The notes: a model not told the origin generated them from the sequence alone. Positions 25,441 through 33,944 are shown, counted from the first letter of the stretch. The stretch is DNA of 64,000 nucleotides from Microbacterium marinum (GCF_014204835.1 NZ_JACHMD010000001.1:372001-436000), one strand, 5' to 3'. Translations and numbers: made by a program.

Positions 25441-26183
25441 GAAGTACGCAGATCCTCCTCGATCGCCGCCGCCGCGTCGAGCAGGGCCGCGATCACCGGC
25501 TCGGTCGGCGCCTCGCGGGGAAGGACGGCCGACAGTGCGGCCACGACCTCACCGCGATCGCGCACCGGCACCGCGACGCCGGTCGACACCTGCTCGATCG
25601 ACCCCGGGGCGACCACGAAACCGCGTCGGCGGATCGTGATCAGCAGCGCACGCAGGGCGACGGCATCCGTCACGGTCTCGCGCGACACCGCGCGCAGGGG
25701 GCCCGCGAGCACCCGCTCGCGCAGGGCCGGGTCGGCGAACGCCAGCAGCACCAGCCCGGACGACGAGGCATGTACCGGCAGACGCCCGGCGACCCGCGTG
25801 ATGTTGGCGCCGGCATCCGGGTGCGACAGTCGCTCGAGAAACAGGGCCTCATCGTGTTCGAGTACTGCCAGCTGGGTGTGCTCGCGCACCAGCGTCTGCA
25901 CGTGCTCCATGTGCGGCAGTGCTGCCTGCCTCAGCCGCAGAGCGCTGGAGCCACGCAGTGCTAGCTCCCACAGGCGCAGGCCGAGGCGCACCCGGTTCTC
26001 CTCGTCGCGCTCGAGGAGGCCCTGCTCGATGAGCTCGCCGACGATTCGGTGCGCGGTCGAGGACGGCAGGCCGGTGCGCCGGGCGATCTCACTGGCGGTC
26101 TGCATGGTCCGCTCGCTCGTGAACGTGTCGAGCACGCGCACGATGCGCTCGGTCATCGAGTCTCCGGAACGGGAGTTCGCCAT
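25434..26183 (-). CDS. IclR-family regulator of hydroxybenzoate genes
   Basis: This 249-residue protein has an N-terminal winged helix (VRVLDTFTSERTMQTASEIA then RRTGLPSSTAHRIVGELIEQG) and a C-terminal effector domain (LPVHASSSGLVLLAF, ISTGVAVPVRDR-like segment near residue 200). It is divergent from the 3-hydroxybenzoate monooxygenase gene and precedes pobA on its own strand. Similar CGTTG-CAACG repeats lie in both intergenic regions. Control of both enzymes by 3- or 4-hydroxybenzoate or protocatechuate is the simplest reading. Confidence 0.87.
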   Translation of the reverse strand: MANSRSGDSMTERIVRVLDTFTSERTMQTASEIARRTGLPSSTAHRIVGELIEQGLLERDEENRVRLGLRLWELALRGSSALRLRQAALPHMEHVQTLVREHTQLAVLEHDEALFLERLSHPDAGANITRVAGRLPVHASSSGLVLLAFADPALRERVLAGPLRAVSRETVTDAVALRALLITIRRRGFVVAPGSIEQVSTGVAVPVRDRGEVVAALSAVLPREAPTEPVIAALLDAAAAIEEDLRTSR

Positions 26184-26232
26184 GGGGCAAGCTTGGCACG
26201 CGGTGGCGACGAGGGACGGTCCCAGGTACTAT

Positions 26233-26248
26233 CGTTGGTACCCCAACG
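26233..26248. promoter_or_regulatory. Inverted repeat between IclR and 3-hydroxybenzoate monooxygenase genes
   Basis: CGTTGGTACCCCAACG has 6-bp arms around a 4-bp centre, 44 bp before the monooxygenase start in the divergent spacer. Half-sites match those at pobA, although the arm spacing differs (6 versus 13 bp between CGTTG and CAACG). Confidence 0.5.
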
Positions 26249-26291
26249 AATCGGGTCGAGCGAACGACCGGTCATGATCGAAGGAGATCCC

Positions 26292-28205
26292 ATGCAGTTC
26301 TACCGAGACGGCTATCGCCCCGGCGACCCCGACCTCAAGCCCGCTGCCCCGCAGGTCGCCGCACGCAGCGTCGGACTGCCGGAGACCCTCGACGTGCTCA
26401 TCGTCGGCACCGGTCCCGCCGGCACCGTGCTCGCCGCGCAGATGGCATCCTTCCCCGACATCTCCACGCGGGTCATCGAGCGCCGCCCGGAGCCGCTCCA
26501 GCTCGGGCACGCCGACGGCGTCGCGTGCCGCACGGTCGAGATGTTCCAGGCGTTCGGCCTGGCCGACGCGCTCGTGCGCGAGGCGTACTGGGTGGGAGAG
26601 GTGCGGTTCTGGGGGCCGTCCGATGACGACCGCTCGAAGATCGTCCGCACGGGCTGGGTGGAGGACACCCCGGCCGGGCTCAGCGAGTTCCCGCACGTGA
26701 TCGTGAACCAGGCGCGCATGCAGCAGTTCCTGCTCGAGCACGCGGCGCAGTCCGCCAGCAGGCTCGAGGTCGACTACGGCATCGAGTTCGTCGGCTACGA
26801 GATGGACGCCGACTCCGAGCATCCTGTCGTCGCCACCCTGCGGCACACGGCAGGGGAGCACGAGGGCGTGGAGTTCACCGTCCGCGCCAAGTACGTCGTC
26901 GGCTGCGACGGCGCCCGCAGCAACGTGCGCCGCGCCTTGGGCATCCGACTCGAGGGCGATGCAGCCAACCACGCCTGGGGCGTGATGGACGTGCTCGCCA
27001 CCACCGACTTCCCCGACTGGCGCACCAAGAACGTCGTGCAGTCCGCCGGCAAGGGCAGCCTGCTGATGATCCCGCGCGAGGGCGGGAACATGGTGCGCTG
27101 CTACGTCGACCTCGGCGCCGTGCCCGCCGGTGACAGCGAGATCCGCAGCACCACGGCCGCTCAGCTCGCCGACGTCGCGAACGCGATCCTGCACCCGTAT
27201 TCGATCGACGTGCGGCAGGTCGCCTGGTCGAGCGTCTACGAGGTCGGCCAGCGGGTCGCCGCCCGGTTCGACGACCTCACGGACGACTCGCCGGCCGATG
27301 CCACGCCGCACGTCTTCGTGGCCGGCGATGCGTGCCACACGCACAGCGCCAAGGCCGGACAGGGCATGAACGTGTCGATGCAGGACACCTTCAACCTGGG
27401 GTGGAAGCTCGCGGCCGTGCTGCAGGGGCGATCGGATGCCCGGCTGCTGCGCACCTACTCGGAGGAGCGCCAGGCCATCGCCGTCGATCTGATCGAGTTC
27501 GACAAATACTGGTCGGCGTACATCGCACAGCCGGCGCTCGACCCCGAGCACCCCGAGAACGGCGGCGTGACGCCGGCCGCGATGCAGGCTGAATTCGCCC
27601 GGGAGGGCCGGTACACCGCGGGGCTCGCCACCACGTACACGCCGTCCTCGCTGACGGGCGCGTCCGACCATCAGGCGCTCGCGACCGGCTTCGGGATCGG
27701 CACCCGCTTCCACTCCGCGCCGGTGCGGCGCGTGGCAGACGCCCGTCGCATGGAGCTCGGCCACTCGCACCTCGCCGACGGACGCTGGCGCCTCTACGCG
27801 TTCGGCGACGAGTCGGGATCGGCCCTGCGCGAGTTCGCGACGTGGCTGAGCGATGACGCGGCCTCTCCGGTGCGCGCCTTCACGGCACCGGATGCCGACA
27901 TCGACAGCGTGATCGACGTGCACGCGGTGTTCCGCGGCTCGCACCACGACATCGACATCACGTCGCTGCCGTCGCTGCTGCTTCCGACGTCGGGTCCGCT
28001 CGGTCTGCAGGACTGGGAGAAGACGTGGGCATCGGATGCTGACGATGACATCTTCACGCGGCGCGGGATCGCCGCAGAGGGGGCGGTCGTCGTCGTCCGA
28101 CCCGACCAGTACGTCGCGCACGTGCTCCCGCTCTCGGCGCGGGAGGAGCTGCGGGAGTTCTTCGCGGGCTTCCTGGTGCCGGTGGGGCAGCAGGTGCACG
28201 CCTGA
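26292..28205 (+). CDS. mobA: 3-hydroxybenzoate 4-monooxygenase (phenol 2-monooxygenase family)
   Basis: This 637-residue flavoprotein is of the large aromatic hydroxylase type. FAD site VGTGPAGTVLAAQMA is near residue 38, with YVVGCDGARSNVRRALGI and VAGDACHTHSAKAGQGMNVSMQD. A C-terminal thioredoxin-like domain runs from ~residue 460 and ends with the redox-inactive core VVVVRPDQYVAHVLPL. The length and N terminus (MQFYRDGYRPGDPDL) match 3-hydroxybenzoate 4-hydroxylases such as MobA; phenol hydroxylase is the alternative. The product would be protocatechuate. The ribosome site AAGGAGA precedes ATG 26292. It is divergent from an IclR gene. Confidence 0.87.
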   Translation: MQFYRDGYRPGDPDLKPAAPQVAARSVGLPETLDVLIVGTGPAGTVLAAQMASFPDISTRVIERRPEPLQLGHADGVACRTVEMFQAFGLADALVREAYWVGEVRFWGPSDDDRSKIVRTGWVEDTPAGLSEFPHVIVNQARMQQFLLEHAAQSASRLEVDYGIEFVGYEMDADSEHPVVATLRHTAGEHEGVEFTVRAKYVVGCDGARSNVRRALGIRLEGDAANHAWGVMDVLATTDFPDWRTKNVVQSAGKGSLLMIPREGGNMVRCYVDLGAVPAGDSEIRSTTAAQLADVANAILHPYSIDVRQVAWSSVYEVGQRVAARFDDLTDDSPADATPHVFVAGDACHTHSAKAGQGMNVSMQDTFNLGWKLAAVLQGRSDARLLRTYSEERQAIAVDLIEFDKYWSAYIAQPALDPEHPENGGVTPAAMQAEFAREGRYTAGLATTYTPSSLTGASDHQALATGFGIGTRFHSAPVRRVADARRMELGHSHLADGRWRLYAFGDESGSALREFATWLSDDAASPVRAFTAPDADIDSVIDVHAVFRGSHHDIDITSLPSLLLPTSGPLGLQDWEKTWASDADDDIFTRRGIAAEGAVVVVRPDQYVAHVLPLSAREELREFFAGFLVPVGQQVHA

Positions 28206-28237
28206 CCGTGTTCGACTGACGGTGCACGCCTGACAGG

Positions 28238-28678
28238 ATGGATGCCGTGATGACGATGGCAGACATCCCCGAGCCGCAGCGCCACGTCGGAAACCTCATC
28301 CGCCGGGCGCAGCAGCTGCACCTGGCGACCTGGGCGCGCGTGGCCTCTGTTGAGATCACCAGCACGCAGTACAGCATCCTCGCCGTGCTCGACCGGCTCG
28401 GAGAGGCGAGCCAGCGCGAGCTCGGCGACGAGGTCGATCTCGACCGGTCGACCATCGCCGACCTCGTGCGGCGGATGGAGAAGTCCGGGCTGATCACCCG
28501 CCAGCGGGCCGCGAGCGACGCACGCCGCAACATCGTGGCGCTGACCGAGCACGGCGCCGCCGAGTACGCGCGGCTCGCACCGCGGGTGATCGAGGTGCAG
28601 CGCGAGCTCACCGCGCACCTGGAAGCGGAGGAAGCATCAGCGCTCTTCCGCGGACTGTGGGCGATGCTGGAGCGGTGA
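28238..28678 (+). CDS. MarR-family transcriptional regulator
   Basis: A protein of about 145 residues with the MarR winged helix: ITSTQYSILAVLDRLGEASQ, RELGDEVDLDRSTIADLVRRM and wing RAASDARRNIVALTEHG. ATG 28250 is an alternative start. It follows the 3-hydroxybenzoate monooxygenase by 32 bp. A 14-bp direct repeat (GGTGCACGCCTGAC at 28193 and 28221) spans the intergenic space. It probably senses an aromatic acid; the target genes are unknown. Confidence 0.87.
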   Translation: MDAVMTMADIPEPQRHVGNLIRRAQQLHLATWARVASVEITSTQYSILAVLDRLGEASQRELGDEVDLDRSTIADLVRRMEKSGLITRQRAASDARRNIVALTEHGAAEYARLAPRVIEVQRELTAHLEAEEASALFRGLWAMLER

Positions 28679-28688
28679 GGGCTTACCC

Positions 28689-28975
28689 GTGCTCGTTCCC
28701 GAACTGTTGCCAATCGTCGAACCGGGCGTCTCCTTCGCAGAGCTGTACGCCGAGATCAAGAAGCGTGGCTTGAAGCTGTAGTTCTCGACGCCCGACCTCG
28801 GCTGGGACGGCGTCGTGGGAAACGCCGCTGAGCACGGCTGCGGCTACACCGGATTCGGCGACCGTGCATCCGCGGGCGCGGGCGCGGGCACGGGCGCGGG
28901 CATGGAAGTGGTTCTGCCCGATGGCACAGTACTGCGAACCGGCCTGTGGGTGCTGCCGAACAACCTGTGCTCGGC
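28689..28975 (+). pseudogene. Relic of a vanillyl-alcohol-oxidase/4-cresol-dehydrogenase family flavoprotein
   Basis: The frame from 28689 reads PIVEPGVSFAELYAEIKKRG, hits TAG at 28779-28781, then continues in phase as PDLGWDGVVGNAAEHGCGYTGFGD and MEVVLPDGTVLRTGLW. These match consecutive FAD-domain segments of 4-cresol dehydrogenase, eugenol oxidase and vanillyl-alcohol oxidase. Only about 90 codons remain of ~520. The normal short linker after GDR is replaced by a GCGGGC hexanucleotide run (about 28873-28902). Start, most of the FAD domain and the catalytic domain are missing. Confidence 0.75.
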
Positions 28976-29398
28976 AAACTTCGCGAGGATCTCGCCGGAG
29001 CGCTGTTCCGCATCGCGAACAGCCCGCGGACCGCGCCGCGCGACCTCGACCGCTACCATTGGTGGGAGGGCGACGGGGGAGTGGCTGCGACCCACATCCG
29101 CGATGGCAAGGCGTCGTTCTGGATGAAGTGGGTGATGACGGACTCAATGAAGATCGAGGTTGAGGCCGGCGAGGCTGTCTACAGTGGCGTCGTCAACGGC
29201 CTGGTATCGCCGCCCGCCGGAGCTCCGCCGGTGAAGAACGTCGCCGACACCAACGGCGGTCTGTTCGCCGACCACCTGCTCGTGTACAACGAGGGCTGGC
29301 TCCGCACTCGCTCGAAGCCGGGACGCTCGACACCTTCGGTACACATGACTTCAACGACGGCATCGATGTGCGCTGCACTCGGCGGAGGCTGAGTAGCG
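28976..29398 (+). pseudogene. Relic of a carotenoid/lignostilbene dioxygenase gene
   Basis: The frame contains LAGALFRIANSP, RYHWWEGDGGVAATHIRDGK, VKNVADTNGGLFADHLLVYN and EGW. After a one-base shift near 29303 it continues HSLEAGTLDTFGTHDFNDG. This order matches the N-terminal third of carotenoid-cleavage/lignostilbene dioxygenases (family form: NP-RYHWFDGDGMVH, then N-GGRLLALNEGG-PH-L). None of the later iron-ligand His blocks remain. It directly abuts the flavoprotein relic, as if a deletion fused the two, and precedes an intact benzaldehyde dehydrogenase. Confidence 0.7.
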
Positions 29399-29466
29399 GG
29401 ACGCCGCCCCTGCCGCGCAGCGCGAGAACGCCGCTTGACTGACCCGAACACTCGAGAGGATGAACG

Positions 29467-30918
29467 ATGACCACCACCATCTGGGAAGAGAAGATCTACA
29501 CGGCCGGCGGTTTCGCCGCGAGCGAGGGCGGGACCCTCGAAGTCCAGGCCCCGGCGACGGGCGAGGTGATCGCGAAGGTCGGCCAGGCCGCCATCGCCGA
29601 CCTCGACGTCGCCGTCGCGTCGGCGACGAGGGCACAGCCCGCTCGGGCGGCCCTGCCCTACACCGAACGCGCCGCCGTCATGGCGAAGGCTTCAGCGATC
29701 CTCCAGGCCGCACCCGAACGGCTCACCGATTGGCTCATTCCCGAATCCGGATCCGGGGCGGGCAAGGCTGCGTTCGAGGCCGGCCTGGTCGCCTCTGAGT
29801 TCGCCGAGGGCGCCGGCCTGGCCGCTCAGCCGTACGGACAGCTGTTGCGCAGCATGAAGCCGCGCACCTCGATCGGTCGGTACGTGCCTGTCGGTGTGGT
29901 GGGTGTCATCAGCCCGTTCAACTTCCCGTCGATCCTGTCGGCACGCTCGGTAGTGCCGGCGCTCGCCCTCGGCAATGCCGTGATCCTGAAGCCGGACCCT
30001 CGCACGCCGATCGCGGGCGGCCTCATCCTCGCCGAGATCCTCGCTGAAGCGGGGCTGCCCGACGGCCTGCTGCATGTGCTCCCCGGCGGGTCGGACGTGG
30101 GCGCGGCACTGGTGGCGCACCCCGATGTGCCATGCATCTCGTTCACGGGCTCGACGGCTGCGGGCCGCAAGATCGGAGAGGCGGCTGCGCCGCTTCTGAA
30201 GAAGCTGCACCTCGAACTCGGCGGCAACAATGCGCTGCTCGTCATGCCCGATGCCGACGTGGATGCCGCGGCATCCGCCGGAGCGTGGGGGTCGTTCCTG
30301 CACCAGGGGCAGATCTGCATGACCACCGGGCGCCACCTCGTGCACCGCTCCATGGTCGAGCAGTACACCGAGAAGCTCACTGAGATCGCGAACCGGATCA
30401 CGGTCGGCGACCCGACCGATCCGCAGAACGCGCTGGGTCCGATCATCGACGCCGGGCAGCTGTCGAAGATCGACGGCATCGTGCAGGACTCGGTCGCCGC
30501 CGGCGCGAGCTTGAACGCCGGGGGAACCTTCGAGGGACTGTTCTACCGGCCGACTGTGTTGTCGAACGTGCCGCATGACACTCCGGCGTTCGCGCAGGAG
30601 ATCTTCGGTCCGGTGGCGCCGATCACTGCATACGACACGGTCGACGAGGCGATCGACATCATCAATTCGTCCGAGTACGGCCTTTCGGTCTCGGTGCTCA
30701 CCGCCAATCCGTACGCGGCGTTCGAGCTCGCCGATCGCATCAAATCCGGTGCCGTCCACATCAACGACCAGACCGTCGACGACGAGGCGGTGGCTCCATT
30801 CGGCGGCACGAAGGCCTCGGGTTCAGGCGGGCACTTCGGCTCGTCGGTGAACCTCAGCACCTTCTGCGACTTGCAGTGGGTCACGATCCAGTCCGACATC
30901 GCGCGGTACCCGTTCTGA
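29467..30918 (+). CDS. Benzaldehyde/vanillin-type aldehyde dehydrogenase
   Basis: This 483-residue enzyme has VISPFNFPSILSARSVVPAL, KPDPRTPIAGGLI, SFTGSTAAGRKIG, the general base in LHLELGGNNALLV and catalytic Cys in HQGQICMTTGRHLVH. EIFGPVAPI follows, with the atypical C-terminal FGGTKASGSGGHFG seen in benzaldehyde dehydrogenases. It would oxidise an aromatic aldehyde to the acid with NAD(P). The adjacent relics of an aryl-alcohol oxidase and a stilbene-cleaving oxygenase would have supplied such aldehydes. A strong hairpin follows the gene. Confidence 0.9.
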   Translation: MTTTIWEEKIYTAGGFAASEGGTLEVQAPATGEVIAKVGQAAIADLDVAVASATRAQPARAALPYTERAAVMAKASAILQAAPERLTDWLIPESGSGAGKAAFEAGLVASEFAEGAGLAAQPYGQLLRSMKPRTSIGRYVPVGVVGVISPFNFPSILSARSVVPALALGNAVILKPDPRTPIAGGLILAEILAEAGLPDGLLHVLPGGSDVGAALVAHPDVPCISFTGSTAAGRKIGEAAAPLLKKLHLELGGNNALLVMPDADVDAAASAGAWGSFLHQGQICMTTGRHLVHRSMVEQYTEKLTEIANRITVGDPTDPQNALGPIIDAGQLSKIDGIVQDSVAAGASLNAGGTFEGLFYRPTVLSNVPHDTPAFAQEIFGPVAPITAYDTVDEAIDIINSSEYGLSVSVLTANPYAAFELADRIKSGAVHINDQTVDDEAVAPFGGTKASGSGGHFGSSVNLSTFCDLQWVTIQSDIARYPF

Positions 30919-30950
30919 TCCCTTCGGCGCCGGACCGTAGAACAGCCTGA

Positions 30951-30985
30951 AGAGAACGCCTTGCCGTGTCGGCAAGGCGTTCTCT
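30951..30985 (+). terminator. Strong hairpin terminator
   Basis: AGAGAACGCCTTGCC (30951-30965) and GGCAAGGCGTTCTCT (30971-30985) are perfect 15-bp arms with loop GTGTC, 32 bp after the aldehyde dehydrogenase stop. The trailing sequence is only weakly T-rich. Confidence 0.75.
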
Positions 30986-31004
30986 CGTTCGGCCGGGCTG
31001 CGTC

Positions 31005-31118
31005 ATGGCGGGGATCTCGGCCCTGTCCGCACTGATCGTCCTCATCGTGATGCGCAAGTCGTCGAAGCCGGATGAACTGGGCATCCCCTCCGGGCTGTCC
31101 GAAGGTGAGAGTGCCTGA
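31005..31118 (+). pseudogene. C-terminal remnant of a membrane transporter
   Basis: The frame reads GISALSALIVLIVMRKSSKP, a final transmembrane helix with a basic cytoplasmic edge, then a short hydrophilic tail to TGA at 31116-31118. It looks like the last ~37 residues of a major-facilitator permease. The rest is absent: the terminator hairpin of the preceding gene abuts it. The remaining 31119-31230 shows nothing recognisable. Confidence 0.4.
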
Positions 31119-31230
31119 TGCTCGCACTGGCGCACCTGATCACGATCGAGGTCGAACTCGTCCACGGTGGGGAGGTCACCCCCGACATCCTCCAGTTCAG
31201 CTCAGCTCAGCGCGGCGGTAGCCTCGTCCT

Positions 31231-31881
31231 ATGCTCACCTCCGCAGCCGCGACACCCTGGAAGCCAGTCCCGCCTGAGGGCGTCGCGGAGCTGCTCGCGC
31301 CCGCCCCCGTGCGCTGGTGGCTGTCGGGCGGAGCCGCGCTGGACCGCTGGCTGGGACGTCAGATCCGGGAGCGCGCGAACATCGACGTCAGCGTCGTCGC
31401 CTCCGACCTGGCAGAGCTGGTGGCGGCGCTCCCGGCGGGGTACAGCGCGTGGGCACCCGCCGGTGACGACGGCGAGCTCGTGCCGTTCGCGGATGCTCCG
31501 CAGGATGCCGACTTGCAGCCCGTGCTCGTCCGGGACGACACCGCCGGCGTATGGGTGCTGCAGGTCAACGCCGAGGACGGAGCCCCGCGCGCGTGGGTCT
31601 ACAAGCGCGACCCGCGACTGACCCTGCCCTGGGACCGTGCGGTGCTCGATCTGGACGGCATCCCCACCGGGGCGCCCGAGGTGCAGCTGATCTGGAAGGC
31701 CCTGCGGCCGCGTCCCGAGGACGACCTCGACAAGGAAGCCGTGCTGCCCGCACTGTCCGACGAGGCCCAGGGCACCTACGAGACGGCCCTGCTGCGGATC
31801 CATCCGCATTCCTCGTGGACCATCCCGATCCGCAGCCCGTTCGCGCCGGCCAAGGCGAGCTGGAACAAGCGGCGGACCTAG
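31231..31881 (+). CDS. Nucleotidyltransferase-like protein (aminoglycoside 2''-adenylyltransferase-related)
   Basis: This 216-residue protein opens its core with WWLSGGAALDRWLGRQIRER followed by ANIDVSV, resembling the WxxxGGxALDxxxG...HxDIDI motif of ANT(2'')-like enzymes. A later APEVQLIWKALRPRPEDDLD with KASWNK-type ending is common in this family. One of the paired acidic residues expected at (H/D)xDIDI appears replaced, so catalytic activity is doubtful. It has no obvious link to the aromatic genes. It overlaps the convergent LysR gene by 4 bp. Antibiotic resistance should not be assumed. Confidence 0.65.
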   Translation: MLTSAAATPWKPVPPEGVAELLAPAPVRWWLSGGAALDRWLGRQIRERANIDVSVVASDLAELVAALPAGYSAWAPAGDDGELVPFADAPQDADLQPVLVRDDTAGVWVLQVNAEDGAPRAWVYKRDPRLTLPWDRAVLDLDGIPTGAPEVQLIWKALRPRPEDDLDKEAVLPALSDEAQGTYETALLRIHPHSSWTIPIRSPFAPAKASWNKRRT

Positions 31882-32792
31882 ACCGACCCCCGCCGGTACT
31901 CCCCGGCCGCGACGGCGTCCCGCACCAGCGCCCGGAACCACCTCTGCGCCGGAGACAGGCTCGCCTCGCGGCGGGTGTACAGCGACACCGGTGTGCTCTG
32001 CCCCGGCCACGGCAGATCCGAGATCCGAAGGCCGCCGAACCAGCCGCTGAACACCTCCGCGACGTGGCGCGGCATCAGCACCACCAGATCGGTGGTCTGC
32101 AGCACTGCGGGAACGGTGGCGTACTCCTCGACGGTCAGCGACACCTGCGGCATCAGGCCGTGCTCGGTGAGCACCTGCAGGGGGAACACGTGGCCGCCGC
32201 GCGCGGAGACCCGCACGAAGTGCCGCCCGGCGAACATGTCGGGCGCGGTGTCGGGCAGCGGGTGCCGATCCGAGGTGAGGGCGATGTACTCGACGGCCCG
32301 CACATGCGTGCGCCACAGGCGCGGACTGCCGATCATCGACACCGACAGTGCGAGGTCGATCGCCCCGCGGACGAGGCCGTCCTCGACCTGATCGGAGTCC
32401 AGGCGCTGCACCGACAGGTGCGGGTGGGACGCTTCTCGGGCCAGAGCGGCCATGATCGGCGGCAGGAACGTCTGCTCGCCGATCGAGGTGAGCCCCAGCA
32501 CCAGCTCGCCGCTGAAGCCCGCCGGCTCGAAGGACTCCGGGTCGCTCACCGTCGCGTCGATCTGCGCCAGCGCCTCCTGCAGCGGGGTGAACAGCGCTGT
32601 CGCCTTCGCGGTCGGCACCATGTCGTGCCCCTCGCGGCGGAACAGCTCATCACCGAACTTCTCGCGCAGGCGCCGCAGCGTGTAGCTGACGGTCGGCTGG
32701 GTGACATGCAGCCGGTCGGCGGCAGCGGTCACGCTGCGCAGTTCGTAAAGCACGACGAAGGTGCGCAGCTGGTTGAGATCGGCCAATGCCAT
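31878..32792 (-). CDS. LysR-family regulator, divergent from the lig operon
   Basis: This 304-residue protein has a LysR helix-turn-helix (LNQLRTFVVLYELRSVTAAA, DRLHVTQPTVSYTLRRLREK, ELFRREGHDMVPTAKA) and an effector domain with LVLGLTSIGEQTFLP. It is transcribed away from ligJ with a 106-bp spacer containing a 6-3-6 inverted repeat. It is the natural candidate regulator of the 4,5-cleavage operon, answering to a protocatechuate-pathway intermediate. Confidence 0.9.
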   Translation of the reverse strand: MALADLNQLRTFVVLYELRSVTAAADRLHVTQPTVSYTLRRLREKFGDELFRREGHDMVPTAKATALFTPLQEALAQIDATVSDPESFEPAGFSGELVLGLTSIGEQTFLPPIMAALAREASHPHLSVQRLDSDQVEDGLVRGAIDLALSVSMIGSPRLWRTHVRAVEYIALTSDRHPLPDTAPDMFAGRHFVRVSARGGHVFPLQVLTEHGLMPQVSLTVEEYATVPAVLQTTDLVVLMPRHVAEVFSGWFGGLRISDLPWPGQSTPVSLYTRREASLSPAQRWFRALVRDAVAAGEYRRGSV

Positions 32793-32794
32793 GT

Positions 32795-32809
32795 ATAGAT
32801 CCTATCTAT
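32795..32809. promoter_or_regulatory. LysR-type operator between the regulator and ligJ
   Basis: ATAGATCCTATCTAT is a perfect 6-bp inverted repeat with a 3-bp centre containing T-N11-A, 3 bp before the LysR start and 90 bp before ligJ. Confidence 0.6.
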
Positions 32810-32898
32810 GCTGCCTGCCTTCAGCATCTATTGGACGGGGTGCCCGGCCCGACTTAGAGTCATGGATGACAGCATCCGAGTGACAAGGACGACACGCG

Positions 32899-33930
32899 TT
32901 GATCATTGACATCCACGGCCACTACACCACCGCGCCGGCGCAGCTCGGCGCCTGGCGTGACCTGCAGATCGCCTTCGCCGATGGCGCGGGCGACGCCCCC
33001 GACCCGGCGACCCTGCGAATCAGCGACGACGACATCCGCGAGACCATCGAGGCCAACCAGCTGCGCCTCATGAACGACCGCGGCAGCGACGTCACCGTCT
33101 TCAGCCCGCGGGCCTCGTTCATGGCCCACCACATCGGCGACCTCGCCGTCAGCGCGACCTGGGCCCGCATCTGCAACGACCTGGTCGCCCGGGTCAGCGA
33201 GCTGTTCCCCGACCGGTTCCTGATGGGCGCGATGCTGCCGCAATCGCCGGGGGAGGACCCCTCGACGACGGTCGACGAGCTCACCCGCGCCGTCGAAGAA
33301 CTCGGCGCCGTCACCGTCAACCTCAACCCCGACCCGTCCGGCGGCAAGTGGTCGGCCCCCGCGCTCACCGACCGCTCGTGGTACCCGATCTACGAGAAGC
33401 TCGTCGAGTACGAGATCCCTGCGATGGTGCACGTCAGCACCACCTGCCGCCCGGATGTCTTCCACACCACCGGCGACCACTACCTGAACGCCGACACCAC
33501 GGCCTTCATGCAGCTGCTCAAGGGCGATCTGTTCCGCGACTTCCCCGACCTCAAGCTCGTCATCCCGCACGGCGGCGGCGCGGTGCCCTACCACTGGGGA
33601 CGATTCCGCGGCCTGGCGATGGCACTCGGCAAGCCCGAGCTCGAAGAGCACCTGCTCGGCAACGTCTACTTCGACACCTGCGTCTACCACCAGCCGGGCA
33701 TCGACCTGCTCACCGACGTCATCCCCACCGACAACATCCTGTTCGCCAGCGAGATGATCGGCGCGGTCCGCGACGTCGACCCCCGCACCGGACACTACTT
33801 CGACGACACCAAGCGGTACGTCGACGCGACCGAGAACCTCACCGACGCGCAGCGTCAGCAGGTCTTCGAGGGCAACGCCCGTCGCGTCTACCCGCGTCTC
33901 GACCGCGCCCTCACGGCCCGCGGACTCTGA
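32899..33930 (+). CDS. ligJ: 4-oxalomesaconate hydratase
   Basis: This 343-residue amidohydrolase-superfamily protein starts at TTG 32899 after AAGGAC (product MIIDIHGHYTTAPAQLGAW). It keeps the metal motif HGH at the N terminus, FSPRASFMAHHIGD, LNLNPDPSGGKW, MVHVSTTCRPDVFHTTGDHY, IPHGGGAVPYHWGRFRGLA and FASEMIGAV. All these are familiar from Sphingobium LigJ. It hydrates 4-oxalomesaconate to 4-carboxy-4-hydroxy-2-oxoadipate in protocatechuate 4,5-cleavage. It is the first gene of a tightly packed operon. Confidence 0.95.
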   Translation: MIIDIHGHYTTAPAQLGAWRDLQIAFADGAGDAPDPATLRISDDDIRETIEANQLRLMNDRGSDVTVFSPRASFMAHHIGDLAVSATWARICNDLVARVSELFPDRFLMGAMLPQSPGEDPSTTVDELTRAVEELGAVTVNLNPDPSGGKWSAPALTDRSWYPIYEKLVEYEIPAMVHVSTTCRPDVFHTTGDHYLNADTTAFMQLLKGDLFRDFPDLKLVIPHGGGAVPYHWGRFRGLAMALGKPELEEHLLGNVYFDTCVYHQPGIDLLTDVIPTDNILFASEMIGAVRDVDPRTGHYFDDTKRYVDATENLTDAQRQQVFEGNARRVYPRLDRALTARGL

Positions 33931-33944
33931 GAGGAATCACCAGA

